Source: JAJUJL01 sp041736465 (GTDB lineage: Bacteria; Chloroflexota; Anaerolineae; Anaerolineales; UBA4823). From it: 64,000 nt of DNA. The DNA lies in contig JBGSTO010000466.1 of NCBI GenBank assembly GCA_041736465.1, positions 1 through 64,000 on the forward strand, given 5' to 3'. The position numbers and the translations under genes are program-made. Of this stretch, positions 50,176 through 59,053 are shown in pieces; positions within the stretch are counted from its first letter, which is position 1, and each line of letters opens with the position of its first letter. The notes under the pieces are model-generated. The model was not told the origin of the DNA and did no database searches. It saw only the letters and a list, made by a program, of their open reading frames with translations.

Positions 50176-50195
50176 ACAGTGCCAATAATGATCTG

Positions 50196-51059
50196 CTATC
50201 CCAGGTATTTACCCGTCAGGGGTTTTAACCGCTGGCGAACTTCTGGCGCGATCAGGTCAGGCCGGGTGATGATCGCGCCGGATAAGGACGAAGAACAGGA
50301 GCAGTCGCGCACTTCACTCAAGGTTCTCGCTAAGTGGTGGAGAGTTTTATAAACCAGCTCCCGGTTGTGATGCAGAACTTCTGTGATCATCTCTACGCTG
50401 ACAGGTTTTTCAGTAATGTGCCACACATCGTAGTCGGTTACATGATTCATCACGGAGTAGCACATCTCAGCCTCACGTGCCAGGAAAACCTCGGGCGCTG
50501 TGCTCATATTGATCACCGACATGCCCCAGGCACGAAAGATATTCGATTCGCTGCGGGTTGAAAAGCGAGGGCCTTCGATAGTGATCAATGCACCCCCGAG
50601 ATGTGTCACCCCCGTGGAGGCTTTTACTGCCTCAGTAAGCTGGCGGCTCAGGTCCGCACAGAATGGATCGGCCACGCCGATGTGTACGGCGATGCCATCC
50701 TCGAAAAATGTGCGCGCACGCTGCCGGGTGAAGTCAAATATTTGATCGGGTATAACAATATCACCAGGGGCAAAATCATCGCGTAATGATCCGCAAGCGC
50801 TGATGCTGACAACGCGCTCGACGCCAAGCTCCTTGAGTGCATAGATATTGGCGCGATAGGGAACCTGAGAGGCTGAGAGCTTATGACCGGTACCGTGGCG
50901 TGCTAAAAAAGCTACCCGCAATCCGTCCAGGCTGCCGGTGATAATCGGGGCGCTGGGCTTACCATAGGGTGTATCTGGAAAGAACTCTTCAATTTCCTGC
51001 AGGCCGGGCATACTATCCAGCCCTGAGCCTCCGATGACCGCAAAACTGATTTTGCTCAT
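50196..51059 (-). CDS. mtnP: S-methyl-5'-thioadenosine phosphorylase
   Basis: A 287-residue PNP/UDP family-2 phosphorylase: FAVIGGSGLDSMPGL, FLARHGTGHKLSASQVPYRANIYAL (phosphate and purine site), and IEGPRFSTRSESNIFRAWGMSVINMSTAPEVFLAREAEM. It cleaves methylthioadenosine to adenine and methylthioribose-1-phosphate in methionine salvage. The ATG at 51059 follows GGAG by 7 bases. The base-pocket wording NMSTAPEV differs slightly from typical NMTxxPE, so a related nucleoside is possible. It sits inside a cell-wall operon, between FhaB and the SEDS fusion. Confidence 0.9.
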   Translation of the reverse strand: MSKISFAVIGGSGLDSMPGLQEIEEFFPDTPYGKPSAPIITGSLDGLRVAFLARHGTGHKLSASQVPYRANIYALKELGVERVVSISACGSLRDDFAPGDIVIPDQIFDFTRQRARTFFEDGIAVHIGVADPFCADLSRQLTEAVKASTGVTHLGGALITIEGPRFSTRSESNIFRAWGMSVINMSTAPEVFLAREAEMCYSVMNHVTDYDVWHITEKPVSVEMITEVLHHNRELVYKTLHHLARTLSEVRDCSCSSSLSGAIITRPDLIAPEVRQRLKPLTGKYLG

Positions 51060-51120
51060 TTTGGTACTCCACATGTTTTTTTGGGTATTTGAGCCTGCAA
51101 TGGCTGTCTGTCCCCTGAGC

Positions 51121-51543
51121 TTACTCCAGCGTTATCGACAGGGTTACCTGACCGCAGCGCACCTGGTCGCCGCTTGTCAGAACGGTAGGTAGTTTGACGG
51201 GCTCATGATTAAGGAAAGTTCCATTGGTCGAGTGAAGGTCATCAATCCACCACTGCCCCTGCCTGAAATATAAACGGGCATGCTGGGCTGAGACCGTCGT
51301 GTTATCCAGTGTGCAGTTACAGGCGATATCGCGCCCGACCAGAACTTCTGGGTCTGTAAAGCGCATGGGATAGATCTCACCTTCCCGGTCGTAGTGAATG
51401 ATGATCGGCGAGGGGAGCTGCGGAATGGCGCGAGAGCCGAATTGGCGCAGGTCCTGCCAAAGCATGTAGAAAACTGCTCCCAGGAACACCAACAGCAAAC
51501 CTGCCATCAAGAAACGAAGCACAAGGAACACTTGAACAGTCAT
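51121..51543 (-). CDS. Membrane-anchored FHA-domain protein (FhaB-like)
   Basis: A 140-residue protein: one N-terminal helix (FLVLRFLMAGLLLVFLGAVFYM), then an FHA domain with VLVGRDIACNCTLDNTTVSAQHARL and DDLHSTNGTFLNHEPV, the phosphothreonine-binding loops. In actinobacteria the FhaB (FipA) equivalent recruits kinase signals to cell-division machinery. It is 17 bp downstream of the FhaA-like gene. No Ser/Thr kinase lies in the window. Confidence 0.88.
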   Translation of the reverse strand: MTVQVFLVLRFLMAGLLLVFLGAVFYMLWQDLRQFGSRAIPQLPSPIIIHYDREGEIYPMRFTDPEVLVGRDIACNCTLDNTTVSAQHARLYFRQGQWWIDDLHSTNGTFLNHEPVKLPTVLTSGDQVRCGQVTLSITLE

Positions 51544-51560
51544 CGGCGTATTGGTTGTGA

Positions 51561-52328
51561 TTAACCGGATGGCTCTAGACGTTGAGTCTCACCGGGCATA
51601 TCACTATCCTGCCCGTAAACCAGGGGAACTCCGGCGAGTGAAATGACGTCACCGGGATGCAGCACATATTGATGCACGCGATGCTCATTGACAAAAGTGC
51701 CGCCAGTCGAATCTAAATCAAATATCACATACCTGCCGCGAATGGCGCGCAATTGGGCGTGCAAGCGAGACACGCGTGTATCGTCGATGACAAGCTGATT
51801 ATCCGGTCTGCGACCGATATTGATGACGGTGTGCTCGAGTGAGAAGATCTGGGTTCCATTGACAATTAAAAAGGCTTTATCAGGCAGTGATGCTGCGACC
51901 ACAGATTCCTCAGGAGTCAGGTCGGATGTGTGGGAAATCATTTCAGGTTTGATGTGTGCTTCTACCTGCACAAACCTGAGCGGGGCTTCATTTGCCTCAC
52001 TGATTCGAATCGTTAATGGGCCTAAGAGGCGCGCACCGCTATCTGCCAGCGTTGTACGCAGCGCCCCGGATAATTCCTCGATCACCTGTGGATGATCGTG
52101 TAATTTTTTGGCTGCGGATGGATTCAGGCTGATAATAAATAGATTGGGAGCTGCAATCTGATCTCCGGTCATTACTTTTAGACCCGACTGTAGCGCTTCA
52201 ACCATGTGGTGTGCCAGTTCATCGAACTCACCATCTGGGCCGAGCAGGTGTGCAGCGATACCCTCGACAATGTGCTGCAAATTCGCTTCTAACTCATCCA
52301 ACCTGGACTTAAAATAGGTCAATCGCAT
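51561..52328 (-). CDS. FhaA-like protein (DUF3662 + FHA)
   Basis: A 255-residue protein with an N-terminal DUF3662-type domain (FKSRLDELEANLQHIVEGIA ... IAAPNLFIISLNPSAAKKL, residues 1-120) and a C-terminal FHA domain (INIGRRPDNQLVIDDTRVSRLHAQL; DLDSTGGTFVNEHRV). This is the domain order of mycobacterial FhaA, which binds phosphorylated MviN and PBPA regulators. The ATG at 52328 follows GGGAG by 5 bases. It heads the operon FhaA-FhaB-mtnP-SEDS/PBP. Confidence 0.88.
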   Translation of the reverse strand: MRLTYFKSRLDELEANLQHIVEGIAAHLLGPDGEFDELAHHMVEALQSGLKVMTGDQIAAPNLFIISLNPSAAKKLHDHPQVIEELSGALRTTLADSGARLLGPLTIRISEANEAPLRFVQVEAHIKPEMISHTSDLTPEESVVAASLPDKAFLIVNGTQIFSLEHTVINIGRRPDNQLVIDDTRVSRLHAQLRAIRGRYVIFDLDSTGGTFVNEHRVHQYVLHPGDVISLAGVPLVYGQDSDMPGETQRLEPSG

Positions 52329-52420
52329 TACAGCTCCCAAGCAGTGTTGGTGATCAGCAGTGGACGGAGTACATTATACATGCTTTGAAGTCGTTTTTCT
52401 GAGCCAGCTAAGGGGCATGC

Positions 52421-52426
52421 TATAAT
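52421..52426 (+). promoter_or_regulatory. Candidate -10 box of the archease-rtcB operon
   Basis: TATAAT 32 bases before the archease ATG, in the divergent FhaA/archease intergenic region. The -35 region is poor. Confidence 0.5.
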
Positions 52427-52458
52427 GAAATCACCGCGCAGCGTGGAGGCGCCTGGAA

Positions 52459-52869
52459 ATGCAGGGCAGCTCTGGGTATTGTGAGCGTGAACATACTGCC
52501 GATTGGGAGTTGGAAGTCTGGGCGACAGACCTGGAGGGTTTATTCGAATCTGCGGCCCGCGGGATGTTTGCCATGTGCGGCGCCAGGGGCAGGCCGGATG
52601 AGCGGCAGGTGCACAAATTCAGCCTGGAAGCTGTAGACTACGAAAGCCTGCTGGTGTCTTTCTTGCAAGAACTGCTGTATCTTTCCGAGATGGAAGGACG
52701 GTTTATCGACACCTACGAGCTGCATATCGAACCATACCATTTTGAAGCGGTGGTCGCCGGGACGCCGTTAGCTGGCTTAGATAAAGAAATCAAAGCGGTT
52801 ACCTATCACAATCTTAAGATTGTGCCCACAGAAGACGGGCTGCGAGTGAGGATTGTTTTCGACGTATAG
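52459..52869 (+). CDS. Archease
   Basis: A 136-residue archease: HTADWELEVWATDLEGLFESAARGMFAM at the N-terminus with the metal-binding Asp region, LLVSFLQELLYLSEMEGRFI, and the C-terminal KAVTYHNLKI with the second acidic/metal pair and an FDV tail. Archease activates RtcB by helping its guanylation. The rtcB gene follows 36 bp downstream, confirming the pairing. GGAGG lies 8 bases before the ATG. Confidence 0.92.
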   Translation: MQGSSGYCEREHTADWELEVWATDLEGLFESAARGMFAMCGARGRPDERQVHKFSLEAVDYESLLVSFLQELLYLSEMEGRFIDTYELHIEPYHFEAVVAGTPLAGLDKEIKAVTYHNLKIVPTEDGLRVRIVFDV

Positions 52870-52905
52870 GCGTGCGTTCAGGGGGATGAGAAAGGATGGT
52901 GGAAG

Positions 52906-54357
52906 ATGATTGGACTGAAAGATCTAAAGCGGATCAGTGAATTTGAATGGGAAATTCCGCAAAGTTTTCGTCAGGATATGCAGGTGCCGGTGCGCATCTT
53001 TGCCACCCAATCGTTGTTGGAACAGGTGATGGATGATAAATCGCTGGAGCAGGCGGTAAACTCTGCCACGCTGCCGGGCCTGGTAGGTCACGTGGTGGTA
53101 ATGCCGGATATGCACCAGGGGTATGGTTTTCCGATCGGAGGTGTGGCAGCCACGCGCTACCCGCAGGGTGTCATTTCCCCGGGTGCGATTGGGTACGATA
53201 TCAATTGTGGGGTAAGGCTGCTGGCATCGGCGATCGCTTACGACGAGGTGCAAGAGCACATTCCAGAGCTTGCCACGACGCTCAATCACTACTGCCCCAG
53301 CGGGGTGGGCACCAAAGGGCATGTGCGAGTGAATGAAAAGGAGTTAGAGCAGGTATGCCGGGAGGGAAGCCGTTGGGCATATAAGCAGGGCTATGCGACC
53401 GAGGCTGACCTGCGCCGGACGGAGGAAAATGGGCAGCTTGAGGGGGCGGATCCTGCAAAGGTGAGCCCAAAGGCGAAGGTTCGCGGCAAGGAGCAAATCG
53501 GCACCCTGGGCGCAGGCAATCACTTCATAGAAGTGGATTTGATCGAGCAGGTATTCGATCCACAGGCTGCCCAGGCGATGGGTCTGGTGGAAGGCAACCT
53601 GGCCCTGCAGATCCACTGCGGCTCGCGCGGGTTCGGGCACCAGATCTGTACAGACTATGTGCAATCCTTTCAATCAGCGGTCCGGCGGTATAACATCCAC
53701 CTGCCCGATCGCGAGCTGGTCTGCGCTCCTTTGAGTTCGCCAGAGGGACAGGACTACCTGGCGGCGATGCGCTGCGCTGCGAACTATGCTTTTGCCAACC
53801 GGCAGGTGCTGGCACACTTTGCGCGCCAGGCATTCGAGGAAGTGTTGGCTGGCAAAGTGCGAAATTTCGGGCTGTACCAGGTTTACGATGTGGCCCATAA
53901 CATGGGGAAGATCGAGACGCACACCATCGAAGGTCAGGCAATCAAAGTATGTGTCCACCGCAAAGGTGCTACGCGTGCCTTTGGTCCCGGTTTTTCTGGG
54001 CTGCCTGAGGAATATCGCCAGATTGGCCAACCTGTGTTGGTTCCGGGAAGCATGGGCACCGCGTCTTGGGTGTTGATTGGAACTCAGGCAAGCATGGAGC
54101 GTTCCTTTGGTTCTTCCTGCCATGGCGCCGGCAGGGTGATGAGCCGCAGTCAGGCCAAGCGTACGGTGCGCGGCGAGCAGCTGCGCGATGATTTGCAGGC
54201 GCAAGGCGTGCAGGTAAGAGCCGGATCGATGGCAGGCCTGGCGGAAGAAGCCCCTCAAGCCTATAAAGACGTAGATAACGTGGTCAATACGGTCACCGGC
54301 GCAGGCATCGCCCGTAAGGTCGCAAGGCTGGTGCCAGTGGCTGTAATCAAAGGGTGA
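52906..54357 (+). CDS. rtcB: RNA-splicing ligase RtcB
   Basis: A 483-residue RtcB that joins 2',3'-cyclic phosphate and 5'-OH RNA ends using GTP and manganese. Metal ligands are present in YDINCGVRLL (Cys), GAGNHFIEV (His), IHCGSRGFGH (His) and DVAHNMGKIE (His). The guanylated histidine is in SCHGAGRVMSR. The C-terminus SMAGLAEEAPQAYKDVDNVV is typical. With archease it forms an RNA repair or tRNA-splicing module; the substrate RNA in this organism is unknown. Confidence 0.96.
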   Translation: MIGLKDLKRISEFEWEIPQSFRQDMQVPVRIFATQSLLEQVMDDKSLEQAVNSATLPGLVGHVVVMPDMHQGYGFPIGGVAATRYPQGVISPGAIGYDINCGVRLLASAIAYDEVQEHIPELATTLNHYCPSGVGTKGHVRVNEKELEQVCREGSRWAYKQGYATEADLRRTEENGQLEGADPAKVSPKAKVRGKEQIGTLGAGNHFIEVDLIEQVFDPQAAQAMGLVEGNLALQIHCGSRGFGHQICTDYVQSFQSAVRRYNIHLPDRELVCAPLSSPEGQDYLAAMRCAANYAFANRQVLAHFARQAFEEVLAGKVRNFGLYQVYDVAHNMGKIETHTIEGQAIKVCVHRKGATRAFGPGFSGLPEEYRQIGQPVLVPGSMGTASWVLIGTQASMERSFGSSCHGAGRVMSRSQAKRTVRGEQLRDDLQAQGVQVRAGSMAGLAEEAPQAYKDVDNVVNTVTGAGIARKVARLVPVAVIKG

Positions 54358-54427
54358 TATTGGCTGCAGGTGGAACTACTAAGCGCCTGGGGTCGTCTAT
54401 ATAATAGCCAAAGCTATGGAGGTTTGA

Positions 54428-54937
54428 ATGCTACAGAAAATTGGATTGTTCTTTCTGGTTGTTAGTTTCCTGGTAACAGGCTGCATGCCGGTTCCCGGGC
54501 AGTTAGAGCCAGCAGCTACGCAGCCGGCGCCTGGCGAAGAAGTACCCAGCGGCGGTGATAAACCGGTGACCAGCGAAACTCCCGCATCCGGCAGCGCTCG
54601 CTCACCATTGGAGCCTTTGCCCAACGAAGATAAGTTTACCCGCGGTGAGGTGTTCGTCGAGGGCAGCAGCATACAGGTTTTGGAAAGCTCTCCGGTGCAG
54701 ATTGTGCTGGTAGTGAGCGGGACCCTGCCTACACCTTGCCACCAACTGCGCATGGAGATGAAAAGCCCGGATGCGCAGAACAGGATCGACCTGGAACTTT
54801 ATACTCTGGTTGATCCAGAAATGATGTGCGTCCAGATGCTGGAGTTTTTTGAAGAACGCGTCAACCTGGGTAGTTTCCCCAGCGGAGAGTACGAAATTTA
54901 CTTGAATGGGGAAATGGTGGGCGAGTTTACCAGCTGA
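54428..54937 (+). CDS. Lipoprotein of unknown function
   Basis: A 169-residue lipoprotein: signal IGLFFLVVSFLVTGC, a Pro/Ala/Glu linker to about residue 60, then a compact beta domain (VFVEGSSIQVLESSPVQIVL; TPCHQLRMEMKSPDAQNRI; NLGSFPSGEYEIYLNG) containing two cysteines. This looks like a small immunoglobulin-like or DUF-type extracellular domain. TATAAT at 54400-54405 and GGAGG before the ATG support expression. No function assigned. A strong terminator follows. Confidence 0.78.
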   Translation: MLQKIGLFFLVVSFLVTGCMPVPGQLEPAATQPAPGEEVPSGGDKPVTSETPASGSARSPLEPLPNEDKFTRGEVFVEGSSIQVLESSPVQIVLVVSGTLPTPCHQLRMEMKSPDAQNRIDLELYTLVDPEMMCVQMLEFFEERVNLGSFPSGEYEIYLNGEMVGEFTS

Positions 54938-54989
54938 GGCAAGAGAAGGTCGTAGAGCCAGTTAGCGATCCGGAGCTGGTGCTAAAGTA

Positions 54990-55027
54990 AACAGGGTGCA
55001 GTCCAAGGATTTGGACTGCACCCTGTT
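54990..55027. terminator. Bidirectional intrinsic terminator
   Basis: A perfect 17-bp stem (AACAGGGTGCAGTCCAA with its complement, 4-base loop) lies between the convergent lipoprotein and PspC genes, with AT-rich flanks. It is one of the strongest hairpins in the window. Confidence 0.85.
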
Positions 55028-55053
55028 AAATATTTATCAACGAGGCGAGCGCA

Positions 55054-55248
55054 TTACTCGCTGGGGATGATCAACCACATCAGCAGATACAGTACGATAC
55101 CCGGTACACCACCTGGCAGGAAAGCGATCAGAAACGCCAGGCGAAACCAGAAAGCGCTGACCCCGAAGAACTCTCCCAGGCCCCCGCAGATACCCAGGAG
55201 TATGCGGTTGCGGCGGGAACGGCGTAATGGCCCACGGCTGCTAGTCAT
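55054..55248 (-). CDS. PspC-domain protein
   Basis: A 64-residue protein that is just a PspC domain: basic start RRSRRNRILLGICGGLGEFF, then FRLAFLIAFLPGGVPGIVLYLLMWLIIP. PspC proteins sense or stabilise the membrane under stress. AAGGAGTG precedes the ATG. It stands alone, without PspA, in a short unit between two strong signals. Confidence 0.9.
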   Translation of the reverse strand: MTSSRGPLRRSRRNRILLGICGGLGEFFGVSAFWFRLAFLIAFLPGGVPGIVLYLLMWLIIPSE

Positions 55249-55419
55249 TGTATATCACTCCTTCTAATAATTTGCTTTTGGAAAACCAATCTTACTCTGT
55301 TATACGTATCTTTAGGATGCAGGTTGCAAGACAGACGCGGTGGCATTATTAAGATTCTTCTGAGAAATCTTATAAATCCGATCTTATAGATTAGAATTAG
55401 ACGGTACAGGTATCTTCGT

Positions 55420-56811
55420 ATGCATACACCGAATCCGCGCAGACTTTCACATCTCCTCGTGGTCTTGATCATTGCTATCACTACGCTATCGTGCGCGTTT
55501 GTCGATTCGCTGGTGCGGGGAAGACAACCTGGAGTTGTTGATGTTCCAGAGGAGCCGGCGCCGTCGACTGCTGAAATCGTGATGCCGGCCCCAACGACGC
55601 CCGTAGAGGATGGATTGATCGCTTATCTCGGTCTGGATGGCAATATTTACACGACTGATCGAGAAGGCAGCCAACCAAGAGCAGTGACCGATGACGCGAA
55701 CCTGGAAAGGCTGGACGAGAACCAGGTGCGGCTTTACCAATCTCCAACCTGGGCTCCGGATGGGAAGCATCTGGCAATCTTGAAATTCAGCGGCGGCGCG
55801 GGTGAACGCGTCACGGCAAGTTTGCTGATCGCGCAAGATGGGATGTCAGAAACGCTGGTTGCTTATACCAGCCAGGAGCACTTCCCATTCTATATGTCCT
55901 GGTCGCCTGACAGCCGATTTGTTACCCTGTTAAGTAATACGCGCGGGGGTGTAAGCCTGTCGCTGCACCTGGTAGATGCTGAGAGCGGAGTGAACCGCAT
56001 ACTTCATACCGGACAGCCATTTTACTGGGATTGGTCGCCTGATGGGCAGCAGATTCTGGTGCACACCGGTGGCAGCACCAGTCAGAACCGTAATGCTGAA
56101 TTAGGTTTATTGGACCCAGATACCGAGCAGGAAATAAACGTTTTCGATTTAAAGCCGTCCTCATTCCAATCGCCTGCCTGGTCGCCCAGCGGCGCCGGCG
56201 TCATCCTGGCGGTGGAGACAGAAGCAGGCGGAGAATCCCTGGTGCTCGCCAGTGTAGACGGGAATGTTCAGCGCACCCTGGAAGACATCGATGGACCGGT
56301 GGCATTTGCCTGGTCGCCACCGGGTGAACACGTGGCTTACAGCGTCCAGGATGCGAGCAGCAGCCAGGATGTGGTGAGAACGCTGAAATTGATCTCACCC
56401 TACCGCGATGCGCCGGCTGAGAGCCTGGTCGCCGGCCCGCTGCTTGCCTGGTTCTGGTCGCCGGATGGTCAGAGGATCGCTTATTTCATGCTGGTGAACG
56501 CCATCGGAAAGGGTGCTGATCGCCTGGCGCAAACACTGGCGCCATCCAGGATGGGGTTGTACGTGATAGATATTAACTCTGGAGAAAACCAGCAGCTGGC
56601 TTTATTCCGCCCGACTCAGAGCTTTCTCGAAGTGATACCTTTTTTCGACCAGTACCAACGTTCCAGCACCATCTGGTCGCCAGACAGCCGCAGCCTGGTC
56701 ATTGCAGCCCTGGACCCGAATGATGCGGAGGGAATCTATGTGGTTGCTGCAGATGGCAGCCAGGCGCCGGAAAAGATTGCCGAGGGGGTGATCGGATTTT
56801 GGTCCAGGTGA
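55420..56811 (+). CDS. TolB-like beta-propeller lipoprotein
   Basis: A 463-residue exported protein: signal LLVVLIIAITTLSC (lipobox Cys about residue 25), short linker, then a six- to seven-bladed propeller of WD40/PD40 type. Blades carry the recurrent WSPDG/WAPDG turn: SPTWAPDGKHLAIL, MSWSPDSRFVTLL, WDWSPDGQQILV, PAWSPSGAGVILA, WFWSPDGQRIAYF and IWSPDSRSLVIAA. These propellers mediate protein binding at the cell surface. The N-terminal MHTPNP start at 55420 has a modest AGG ribosome site. The partner is unknown. Confidence 0.86.
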   Translation: MHTPNPRRLSHLLVVLIIAITTLSCAFVDSLVRGRQPGVVDVPEEPAPSTAEIVMPAPTTPVEDGLIAYLGLDGNIYTTDREGSQPRAVTDDANLERLDENQVRLYQSPTWAPDGKHLAILKFSGGAGERVTASLLIAQDGMSETLVAYTSQEHFPFYMSWSPDSRFVTLLSNTRGGVSLSLHLVDAESGVNRILHTGQPFYWDWSPDGQQILVHTGGSTSQNRNAELGLLDPDTEQEINVFDLKPSSFQSPAWSPSGAGVILAVETEAGGESLVLASVDGNVQRTLEDIDGPVAFAWSPPGEHVAYSVQDASSSQDVVRTLKLISPYRDAPAESLVAGPLLAWFWSPDGQRIAYFMLVNAIGKGADRLAQTLAPSRMGLYVIDINSGENQQLALFRPTQSFLEVIPFFDQYQRSSTIWSPDSRSLVIAALDPNDAEGIYVVAADGSQAPEKIAEGVIGFWSR

Positions 56812-56827
56812 TTGCTGCTCAAGGCAT

Positions 56828-57475
56828 CTAATCGCGTACTTTCAATGCCACCAGGGTACCATCACCGGCGGGGTAGATGGTGCTCAAGACGCGTGTGTCG
56901 GCGGCAACACGGCGATTGAGCGCCTGCACATTCCGGGTAGCCTCATCGCTTGGGTTGGATTGCAGCACCGCGCCGCCGCGAAATGCGTTATGAGCGGTAA
57001 TCACACCTCCAATGCGCACATGTTCGATTGCCCAATCGTAATAATGCTCATAATTCGGTTTATCGGCATCGATGAACACAAAATCAAAAGGCTGCCCAGC
57101 AGATAGTTCTGGCAAGATTTCGACAGCTTCGCCAACGCGTACCTCTACACTGCTTTGCAGCCCGGCAGCCTCGAAGTGCCGGCGGGCGATTTCAGCGTGG
57201 TAGGCATCTTTTTCGATCGTGATCAGTTGACCACCTGGCAGCAGACCGCGGGCAATCCAAATCGCAGAGTAGCCCCCCAATGTGCCAATCTCCAATGCCT
57301 GGCTTGCGCCGCACATCCTGGCAAGAATCTGCAAGAAGCGACCTTCTTCAGGGCGCACACTGATGGGCGGCAGGCCTTTTTTGGGCGTATTTTCCCAAAC
57401 GAACCGCAGAATTTCATCATGAACAGCGAATAAATTGGCATTGTACTGGTTAAGGTTGTGGTTGTAAGTGGTCAT
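56828..57475 (-). CDS. Class I SAM O-methyltransferase (CCoAOMT-like)
   Basis: A 215-residue O-methyltransferase: ALEIGTLGGYSAIWIARGLL (motif I), TIEKDAYHAEIARRHFEAAG and FDFVFIDADKPNYEHYYDWA (motif IV with a metal Asp). The second metal pair, normally DN, reads HN in VITAHNAFRGG. This could weaken or alter metal binding. Its start overlaps the stop of the HDAC-like gene by 4 bases (ATGA), so they are coupled. The acceptor substrate is unknown. Confidence 0.88.
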   Translation of the reverse strand: MTTYNHNLNQYNANLFAVHDEILRFVWENTPKKGLPPISVRPEEGRFLQILARMCGASQALEIGTLGGYSAIWIARGLLPGGQLITIEKDAYHAEIARRHFEAAGLQSSVEVRVGEAVEILPELSAGQPFDFVFIDADKPNYEHYYDWAIEHVRIGGVITAHNAFRGGAVLQSNPSDEATRNVQALNRRVAADTRVLSTIYPAGDGTLVALKVRD

Positions 57476-58398
57476 CGCTGATTCCCGGGACTGTAAAAGG
57501 TTGTGGAAACCGACGCCGCCAGGTGCATGGTGTGCAGGTGGATGTCAACGGTATCTTGGATGTTCCTGGCATAACCGCCAGATAATGCCACGGCTACGGG
57601 AACATGGCTGGTCTGGCACAAAGAAAATACCAGACGGTCGCGCTGCTGCAAACCGGCCTTGCTCACCGAGAGTCTTCCCAGGCTGTCGCCGCTGAACGGA
57701 TCGGCGCCAGCCAGGTAGATCGCCAGGTTGGGACGAAAGTGCTCCAATGCGGTACGCACACCCTGTTCTACTGCTTCCAGGTACGCTGCATCACCGGCGC
57801 CATCCGGCAAAGGAACATCCAGGCTGGACGGCTCTTTATGAAAGGGGAAATTCTTTTCACCGTGGACCGAAAAAGTGAAGACACTCGGGTCGTCCCGGAA
57901 GATCGAAGCCGTGCCGTTTCCCTGGTGCACGTCGCAGTCAAGTACAGCGATTCGATCGGCTCGGCCCTCCGCCTGCATGGCGCGTGCGGCTACGGCGACA
58001 TCATTGAAGACGCAGAAACCTTCCCCGTGATCGGCGTAGGCGTGGTGGGTGCCGCCTGCCAGGTTGGCAGCGATACCCTGCTGAAGAGCAGCCCGGCAGG
58101 CGGCAATGGTGCCGCCGACCGAGCGCCGCGAGCGCTCGACCAGGGCCGGCGACCAGGGAAAACCAATGCGCCGCATCTCACGCTCGCTCAGCTCGCCGGA
58201 GACAAACCTGTTAAGATACTCGGCATGGTGGACGCGCAATAGCTGCTCATCGCTGGCTGGCTCCGCTACGCGCAGGCTGCTTTCTGGCACAAGACGCTGC
58301 TCGGTGATGCGCTGCCTGAGCAGGCTGTATTTTTCCACGGGAAAACGATGCCCTTCTGGCAGAGGAAGGGCAAAGTGGTCGCTGTAAAAGATCAGCAT
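57472..58398 (-). CDS. Histone-deacetylase-like amidohydrolase
   Basis: A 308-residue arginase/deacetylase-fold protein. The zinc-site residues are present: THHAYADHGEGFCVFNDVAVAA (tandem His pair region), IAVLDCDVHQGNGTASIF (Asp and His ligands), and YLAGADPFSGDSLGRLSVS (second Asp ligand). Bacterial members act on acetylated polyamines, small molecules or lysines. The ATG at 58398 has no clear ribosome site; a longer in-frame extension would overlap the nitroreductase and is rejected. The overlapping O-methyltransferase suggests a shared small-molecule pathway (inference). Confidence 0.87.
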   Translation of the reverse strand: MLIFYSDHFALPLPEGHRFPVEKYSLLRQRITEQRLVPESSLRVAEPASDEQLLRVHHAEYLNRFVSGELSEREMRRIGFPWSPALVERSRRSVGGTIAACRAALQQGIAANLAGGTHHAYADHGEGFCVFNDVAVAARAMQAEGRADRIAVLDCDVHQGNGTASIFRDDPSVFTFSVHGEKNFPFHKEPSSLDVPLPDGAGDAAYLEAVEQGVRTALEHFRPNLAIYLAGADPFSGDSLGRLSVSKAGLQQRDRLVFSLCQTSHVPVAVALSGGYARNIQDTVDIHLHTMHLAASVSTTFYSPGNQR

Positions 58399-58441
58399 GA
58401 CAATCGAGTAGAGTTCTGCTCGCGTTCGATGGTCGCGGCGA

Positions 58442-58960
58442 TTACCAGCGATCCCGGTGGATGAATTCACCCAGGGGCTTTCGACCACCGGATTGAGGAG
58501 GCCGTGTGAGCGCCTGCGCATCGGCGGGGTAACCGAATGAAATGGCAATGCGTAAGTGCAAATCCTGGGGGAATCCCAACACCTGGCGGGCTTTATCAAC
58601 CTGGTAGATCGAAGCCAGGCAGGAACCCACGCCCAACTCCCAGGCTGCCAATTGCATGTAGGCAGCCGCCTGCCCAGCATCGAACATGGTCTGGAATTTC
58701 TCGCTCGGGTCTGGGTGCAGGATAGCGACGCCCAGGGCAGCCCCAGCCAGGTGTCCCGCCCATTCGCCGCATTCGGACAGCGCTTTGAGCATGGCTTTAT
58801 CGGTGATAGCAATGAAATGCCAGGGTTGCGTGTTTTTGGATGATTGGGCGCGCCGCCCGGCGTTGATGATGGCGTGGATGGTATCTTCGGTTAGCGGGGT
58901 GTCTTTGAAATTGCGGATGGCGCGTTTGAGGCGGATGGCATCGGATACGTTCATATTCAT
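58442..58960 (-). CDS. Nitroreductase family protein
   Basis: A 172-residue FMN-dependent nitroreductase-fold protein: IRLKRAIRNFKDTPLTEDTI (FMN phosphate site), AGRRAQSSKNTQPWHFIAIT, and AAAYMQLAAWELGVGSCLASIY. Short for the family but complete. It reduces nitro or quinone groups using NAD(P)H; the physiological substrate is unknown. AAAGAAC precedes the ATG. It is 44 bp upstream of the HDAC-like gene on the same strand. Confidence 0.85.
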   Translation of the reverse strand: MNMNVSDAIRLKRAIRNFKDTPLTEDTIHAIINAGRRAQSSKNTQPWHFIAITDKAMLKALSECGEWAGHLAGAALGVAILHPDPSEKFQTMFDAGQAAAYMQLAAWELGVGSCLASIYQVDKARQVLGFPQDLHLRIAISFGYPADAQALTRPPQSGGRKPLGEFIHRDRW

Positions 58961-59053
58961 AGTTCTTTCGAGATTTGTGTAATCTGAGCGTTCAATTCTG
59001 GGATTTTGTTCTGCACGATATCTCAAATGATACTATCGTTGTATAGGCGGGGG

